Origin: Rhexocercosporidium sp. MPI-PUGE-AT-0058 | Lineage: Eukaryota; Ascomycota; Leotiomycetes; Helotiales | Assembly (NCBI GenBank): GCA_020746875.1 | Contig: JAGTJL010000012.1 | Coordinates: 2,170,001-2,234,000, forward strand | DNA length: 64,000 nucleotides | Direction: 5' to 3' | In this document: positions 58,207 through 64,000 of the stretch, one piece after another | How positions within the stretch are numbered: position 1 is the stretch's first letter | How the letters are laid out: every line of letters starts with the position of its first letter | Translations under genes and position numbers: made by a program | The notes under the pieces: model-generated | What the model was told of the DNA's origin: nothing | The model's database searches: none | What the model saw: the letters and a program-made list of their open reading frames with translations, nothing else

Positions 58207-59521
58207 CTAGTACAGGTATTATTTTGTCTTCGGGCTTTGAGTCATGGCCCGGATTCCATAGTGTGAGAGGCACACAGACTGCTTGCTATTCTCCATGTTG
58301 ATCGTCTTTCAAAGCACACGACTACATTTCATTTCATGAATAAGACTGTGTTAAGAATACCATGCCTCCAGATGAAGACAGCGTAAGGATGAGGAAAGAC
58401 ATAGCTCGACTGAGGAGAAGAGGAAGATGAGTTTGACGAAAGGTAAGAGGAGCCACTACTCCTCCAAATTCCCGTTTCACGTGAGCCACCCCCTCAGGCA
58501 CTTCTACAATTATCGCTCTACAACCCCCACCCAATAGTCCAATCAGCACATTATAAATTCGTGTTTGGAATTGTATGTGTACTCGCTGGACCGTCATCAG
58601 ACATCGCCTACTTCTATCTGTGCGTGATAACAATGGTCCGGTCCGGCACGGCATTCCTCAGAGCGACGGGATATTAAATTTAAATACCCACTTCTAGTCG
58701 ATACAAAATCACGCTCTATACGGAAGTCGCTGCCAAAAGTATCCGGACTCCCAAGACTTGGTAAGGCGACCGCTCCTATAGCATAGCCACGGGAGTGAGT
58801 GCTTATAATGATCGCCATAACTTGATCACTTTAGGGTTTTAATTACTATCTCTGGTTGTTAAGCCAGGCCCCTACTTGATAGGTGAGATGGGTGCTGGCA
58901 TGAATCGCGCTAATTGGAAGATCTTTTAACGGTGACTTCCGTATGCAGCACCTAGAGAGCTTTTCCTAACCATGACATAACGCTGAACTATAAAACGCCG
59001 GAGGACATGGGTTCGGAATATTCGTATCTTCTGGGGACATAAGTTTTAGACCCCTGGCTAGCCCTGGGATACTCCTACAATGTGCGCCAATCGGTATCTT
59101 AGTAACGGGATTGTAGCCACGGTTCGGCTGTTTTGGCAAATGGAAACGCCGAAGGAAGAGTACGACTAGTGTAAAATGTTCCCTATACTCTTCTAGTGGA
59201 ATGATTTTAACACCGAGCTTAGACGAGCTGGAGGACTACGGTTAGTGCGATTAATTACCGGTGAAGTGTAACTAGGTCATACGGAGCATAGTTTCGTTTA
59301 ATGCTGAGAAAAATTCCCAATAATTATCACACAAACACACACAACACATATATATCTCTTGAGTGGCCGAGTAAATAACTACTGTACTGAAATCACAAAT
59401 TTACCATCACTTTCACCATTTGCTGTGTGCTGCCGTTACAGTCCGCATTGGAGTCAGCATTCATCATTATCCCATTTACGCTGTTTCTCGTTGAGACCTG
59501 CATTGTGAGCATCAGGGAGTC
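58207..59521. other. Intergenic region
   Basis: About 1.3 kb without a recognisable gene. A minus frame (58334-58654) is open but unconserved. A TATATAT at 59349-59355, after a CA-rich stretch, lies about 170 bp before the thioesterase start and may be its TATA box. Confidence 0.45.
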
Positions 59522-60450
59522 ATGCCCGACATGGACCACGACGATAACCCAATACTCATTCAATCGCATCGCAGACGTGGCCTCTCATCCGCATCCGCTC
59601 GAGCTCCACTCGTACTTTTTCATGATGGTGCTGGCACACTGTTCAATTACTTCCTTCTTCGACCGTTAGGTACGGACGTCTTTGGCCTCGCGGATCCAAG
59701 GGCGACGGCTCAGCGGCCCTGGGATGGCGGCATTGAGGAAATGGCGAGGTATTATCTAGAGTGTATGAAAACGGCTGTCAAACCTGGTCCTGTTATATTG
59801 GGTGGTGAGTACCGTTGCATAGCTCAAAGCAACATAACATTCTAGCATTGGCCGTAGATGTTGACAATGCAATTCTAGGATGGTCTTTTGGAGGACTTCT
59901 TGCTCTGCAAGTTGCCCATCTCATATCGTATGACCAAGGGGGTGAATTTACCGTCGCCGGTATCATTCTCATTGATACCACCTGCCCGTTAGCCTTGAGC
60001 TACGCAGAGCCTCATAACGAGGAGCACCATATCCCATTCAAGGATGATGTGCCGGAACACATGAGACAAGTAGCCCAAACGTCGATGGACCGCGCCATTA
60101 AAATGCTATCGCAATGGGCTCCTCCAACCTGGTCAGGAAGCTGTTCCACGCACCCTCCAGCTCTGCTTCTCCATGCTAGGGAGAGTATCGTTAGCTGGAA
60201 GAAACGTTCGCCAAAGCTTGACTGGGAACTGTACCCACATGAATTTATCCATTGGGTAATCTCGATACCTGGCAATCATTTCAACCTATTTGATGGAGGC
60301 AATGTAAGTTTCCATAAACCTACGCACACAGACTAGAAATCTCACGTGATACCTATCTTGCAGGTCAATTGTCTGTCCGAAAAGCTTCGTGCTGGTTGTG
60401 AGACCTTTGAGGCTCTTTTACGCAATGAAACGCAATCTTTGCCAACTTAA
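59522..60450 (+). CDS. Stand-alone (type II) thioesterase, alpha/beta hydrolase
   Basis: Exons 59522-59804, 59879-60303 and 60364-60450 give 264 aa. The first intron is placed so that ILGG joins WSFGG, giving the nucleophile motif GWSFGG (Ser97). Asp127 in ILIDTT and His228 in IPGNHFNLF complete the triad order of thioesterase-domain proteins. The opening LVLFHDGAGTLFNYFLLRPL is the usual start of fungal TE domains of PKS/NRPS type. Such enzymes hydrolyse mis-primed or stalled intermediates from carrier domains, or release the product. The NRPS nearby has no TE domain of its own, which makes it the likely partner. An alternative acceptor at 59844 would insert residues before the nucleophile and is less likely. 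Confidence 0.88.
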
Positions 60451-60526
60451 ATAAAATCTAAGACGTGATCTTTACAGAATATGTAGACTGTTTCAAAAAG
60501 TAAAATTTCAAATCTATAGCCTCTTA

Positions 60527-63212
60527 TATCCCATGGACCGGTGTAAGCACCCCCCTTCGAAGACTTTGCGGGGCTCACCTTACAGGGGTTGTTGCCTCGT
60601 GCAACAGGCCGTCAACAGTACTATCCTGCATCGTACACATCGTGATTATTAGCTAGAATACACTCAATTGAGATCCAACAAAATGCAGGAAGGTGTGCAG
60701 GAAGGTGTGCAAGAAGATCCTATCTATGATAGAATCCTCCGGCCGAAGCAAAACCAATACCCGAAGGCAAAGGGCTATTTAAACCTTTTATTTATATCGA
60801 CTTTTAATCACAAATCAATCTACTTTCTAACGTGTAATATAACGACCTTATTAACATATTTTCTCTCTTTTTTACAAAAGATATTCTTTTACAAATCGTT
60901 GATTTTACTAATCAAAACGATAAGCCTCTAAAGGATCCAGATTTGCCGCATTGCAGAGCTCATAATTGGTATCCCACTAACCTCGCCGAAATCAAGGTTT
61001 ATATTAGAATCCTCATATATATGAGCCTTCGCGTAAACCAAATTGAAAGCTATTGGAGTACTCAGCCAAAGGACCCTCAATATGCTATTGCAAAGCATAT
61101 ATCGTTGAATCGCTTTGAGCTCTTAAATAAGAGGTTTTGTTTAAGTGACCCTTCTACTCAAAACAAGACAACATAGGCCAAGGTATGTTACTTAATGCCC
61201 TAGTATTCAAAAAGCTAATTATTTACAGGTAAAACCATTAAATCGGCATATCCAGGACACCTTTATTCAGCTCTAGACCCCCGGCCGCGATATTACAGTG
61301 AATGAATACATAAAAAGGTACACCGGACGAGCTTACGAGACGACGACGGTCCTTACGAAACCTATCTCTACCGCTTATAAGATTTAGGTGGTTGCATAGT
61401 ATAGTTACTTCCTCAAATGAGTCTTTCATTTAAAAGGATCCAAATCGTCTGATGGCCCTATCGGAATCAAGGTTCCAAAGGCTTTAGGTAAAAACAAGCA
61501 TGGAAAAGGAGGCAATAAAACGCAGGCTGTAATAGTCCATTTAATAGAAAGCCTACTACCCCAGCGTTATATTATACCTGGATAACTTGTTCACATCCAA
61601 CTACATATTGGAATACCTCCGGGAGCTAGAAATTAGTGCTATTAGGACAGCCAGAGTCGATGCCGGCATTATTCAAAGGATCCACGACTTGAAGATTAAC
61701 AACGGCAAAAGAAGCTACCCTAAACTCCAATATAACGAGCTCCGTACAGTAGTTTCTCCCTCAGGCAAGGTATGCTATATTCTTTAGAACGATAACGCCG
61801 CCGCTTTAGTTTTGAGTAACTATAACGATAGTTCTAGTACGATTAAGACAGAAAAGAGACGGCCAGGTAAATCGTCTACAAACGCAGCAGTTGTCCGTGC
61901 ATTCTTTAGGGACAGAGTTTATATGGAGATCGATGAGCCGCTGTTTGCATAGCTTTATAACTAATTTATAAATGCTATTGACGTCAGAGATCAACTCAAG
62001 TCGTATAACTCCGGGGAACGTATGATTAGGAGGGGAGGTTGGCAAGCTATTTGGAATTAGTTATTATATATAGTTTTGTTAATTATTACTTAGTCTCTAT
62101 TCGTGCTAGAGCTACAGATTACCACGCTCTTATAAAAGACGATAAGTGGACCGAGTAAGTCAAGTTCGGAAAGGCCTTTATTAAGACTCTGCTTCAGGCA
62201 GCCGACGATGTCGGAGGTACAAGGAAACGCATTCTTTCTTATGGGAATATAGAAGAGTTCCAGGTACCTTCGCATTAGCATACGCGAGAAAAAAAGCTAT
62301 TAAAAGGAAACTATAAGTATTGCTTTAAAGAGAGGTATAGGGATAAAAGTCAACCAAAAGAGCCGAAAAGAGTCGCTTTAAGAGAGCTATCAGCGAATTT
62401 ACAGCGCTTTATAAAGAGGACTACTACTTGGTATAGCTGTCAACAGTGTAAAAAATGATTAGATTAGATTAGATTAATGGCTATTAATCTAAATCTAATT
62501 AAGAAAAATTTAGATTAATCTAATTCTAATCTAATCTAATCAAATTAATCAAGCGTTAATCGATTAATATGATTAATACAAGAGCCGCATCCTAATTAGG
62601 CTTAAACTCTTAGGGCTAGTCCGAATAAGGCTTAATGTGTACTCAAAACAAAGTCAATTAAAGCTTTAAAGACTCGGCTAATTTAAGCGAAGTAAAATCG
62701 ATCTTTAAGTTATTTATTCTTTATATAATACATGATTAATAGTTTATTAATATAATATATTAATAATATTTGTAAGCGATTAGTAATAGCAGTATCTATT
62801 TTAAGTAAATAAACAGGAATTCATTAACTAAGTTAGTATTTTTATAATTTATATATTAATCAGATTAATCTAGATTAATTTAAATTTATTAATCTAATTC
62901 TAATCTAATCAAGCTAATTTTCTATTAATCTAATTCTAATCTAATCTAATCAATTAATCTGATTATTAATCGATTAACGTGATTATTTTTGCTCACACTG
63001 GCTTTAAGAGAGCTATCAGCGAATTTACAGCGCTTTATAAAGAGGACTACTACTTGGTATAAGTCAAGAGTATAACGTGTTTTTGTATGTAGTTGGCCAT
63101 TGTTTTAATAGATATCATGCCCGGTAGTAGAAATCAATGTATCTTTACCAAAATCCTGGCTCTCTGATTGGCTCAAATCCCTGTCTCGCCTATTCAACCG
63201 GTCCGTGGGATA
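60527..63212 (+). mobile_element. Degenerate piggyBac-like element 3 with nested MITE
   Basis: Ends TATCCCATGGACCGGT (60527-60542) and ACCGGTCCGTGGGATA (63197-63212) match at 15 of 16 positions when inverted. Inside, plus-strand fragments read AEIKVYIRILIYMSLRVNQI (about 60990-61045), DITVNEYIKRYTGRAYETTT (first catalytic block, Asp to Asn), IIYLDNLFTSNYILEYLREL (second block, Asp intact), VRDQLKSYNS and a C-terminal TTTWYSCQQCK zinc-ribbon start interrupted by the nested insertion. Many stops are present and AT bias is strong. Length 2.69 kb, including about 0.6 kb of insertion. Like its two relatives it is bounded by TA. Confidence 0.8.
62444..63000. mobile_element. hAT-like MITE nested in piggyBac-like element 3
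   Basis: About 557 bp without coding potential, built mostly from AATCTAATCTAATC-type words. The left end is CAGTGTAAAAAATGAT and the right end, inverted, is CAGTGTGAGCAAAAATAAT; CAGTG-type ends are usual for hAT elements. A 55-60 bp stretch of transposase sequence is present on both sides (about 62377-62435 and 63003-63061), longer than the 8-bp duplication hAT insertion would make. Confidence 0.55.
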
Positions 63213-63215
63213 GTC

Positions 63216-63491
63216 CCTTGTTTACAGTAGAAAATCGCCTTAGATCGACAAGGTTCCTGCGGGGTAGAGATTCGCCATAGATCGACAAGGTTCCTGCGGG
63301 GTAGAGATTTCTCCCCTAAACCATCGGGCTATGGCTACGACTTAATATCCTGTCATTTCTGGAATTATCGAACTACGGCAACATATTCAGGACCACAATT
63401 TTTGACATTTAATTATGACGTCGCATCATTCACTAGTGATGCAGCTATACTAGTCTTGCAGCACGCATTAAAGTAGTTTCCAAGGAAGCAC
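63216..63491. repeat. Direct repeat copy A
   Basis: About 276 bp, repeated at 63568-63806 with about 95 percent identity by eye. Copy A contains an extra internal tandem duplication of about 36 bp (TCGCC[T/A]TAGATCGACAAGG... units starting near 63235 and 63271). Confidence 0.85.
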
Positions 63492-63567
63492 GAGTTGTAC
63501 CGGAGCACTGTGCCGCATACGGCAGTGATGAGTCTCTTCCTTCTTCCCTCCTTATAGTCTCATAGGT

Positions 63568-63806
63568 CCCTGTTTACAGTAGAAAATCGCCTTAGATCGA
63601 CAAGGTTCCTGCGGGGTAGAGATTTCTTTCCTAAACCATCGGGCTACGGCTACGATTTAATATCCAGTCATTTCTGGAATTATCGAACTACGGCAACATA
63701 TTCAGGACCACAATTTTTGACATTTAATTATGACGTCGCGTCATTCACTAGTGATGCAGCTATACTAGTCTTGCAGCACGCATTAAAGTAGTTTCCAAGG
63801 AAGCAC
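63568..63806. repeat. Direct repeat copy B
   Basis: Second copy of the 63216-63491 unit, without the internal duplication. The 76-bp spacer (63492-63567) is unique. Differences include CATCATTC versus CGTCATTC and GACTTAAT versus GATTTAAT, which are transitions. The nature of the repeat is unknown; it may be part of a non-coding element continuing past the window. Confidence 0.85.
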
Positions 63807-63941
63807 CCACGACAAGTAGCAGGCATTGCGCCATGAACCTGACAGCGGGCCGAGTCAACTTCGTCCCGCTTCTAACCCGCAGCCTTTTCTCCACAGAAAA
63901 ACCTTATTACTTGTAAAGATATTCCTAAAATCTAAGCATGT

Positions 63942-63987
63942 AATCGTCTCCTCTACTTTCGCGACTCAATCGTCTCCTCTACTTTCG
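63942..63987. repeat. 26-bp period tandem pair
   Basis: AATCGTCTCCTCTACTTTCG occurs at 63942-63961 and again at 63968-63987, at the window edge. Confidence 0.7.
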
Positions 63988-64000
63988 AGTTCGAGATGAT

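Noticed and set aside
63216..63806. CRISPR-like repeat array
   Set aside because: Only two long copies with one spacer, eukaryotic context, no cas genes.

Overview
The window is nuclear DNA of a filamentous ascomycete (Pezizomycotina; a leotiomycete-like genome is a guess). The evidence is short GT-AG introns of about 42-112 bp, often with CTAAC branch points, fungal-only families (CipC-like, SSU1-type TDT transporter, PigL_N/HeLo-like N-domain, C2H2 plus fungal_trans regulator, a large multimodular NRPS), and AT-rich transposon relics whose damage looks like repeat-induced point mutation (RIP). No tRNA, rRNA or CRISPR array was recognised.

Layout. 1-5.7 kb is nearly gene-free. 5.7-20.8 kb is a housekeeping block: a Cys-3/MetR-like bZIP, a C2H2/fungal_trans regulator, an M18 aspartyl aminopeptidase with a coiled-coil N-extension, a CipC-like protein, cysteinyl-tRNA synthetase (probably both mitochondrial and cytosolic) and an SSU1-like sulfite/dicarboxylate transporter. 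All have reconstructable exons. 21.2-23.7 kb is a dead pogo-like transposon with 27-bp terminal repeats. 24-29 kb holds a broken family gene, a HeLo-like-N gene and an SDR relic. 29.4-31.8 kb is a secreted six-hairpin-glycosidase-like gene with a frameshift near its end. 32.7-41.7 kb is AT-rich and contains two dead piggyBac-like elements. Between them lie a Myb gene and a caspase-domain gene that carry nonsense codons one C-to-T or G-to-A change away from Trp/Gln.

42.9-60.5 kb is a GC-normal secondary-metabolite island: an NRPS of about 4,590 aa on the minus strand, a YCII-domain protein diverging from it, and a stand-alone type II thioesterase. The NRPS reads (half-C)-A-T-C-A-T-C-A-T-C-(relic A)-T-C. 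The three genes plausibly form a small peptide cluster, with the thioesterase proofreading or off-loading. The island sits between piggyBac-like elements at 39.6-41.7 kb and 60.5-63.2 kb; the latter contains a nested hAT-like MITE.

The main themes are the NRPS with a visibly decaying fourth adenylation domain, and RIP-type nonsense mutations reaching genes that lie between the relics. All family calls come from reading motifs, not from database searches.
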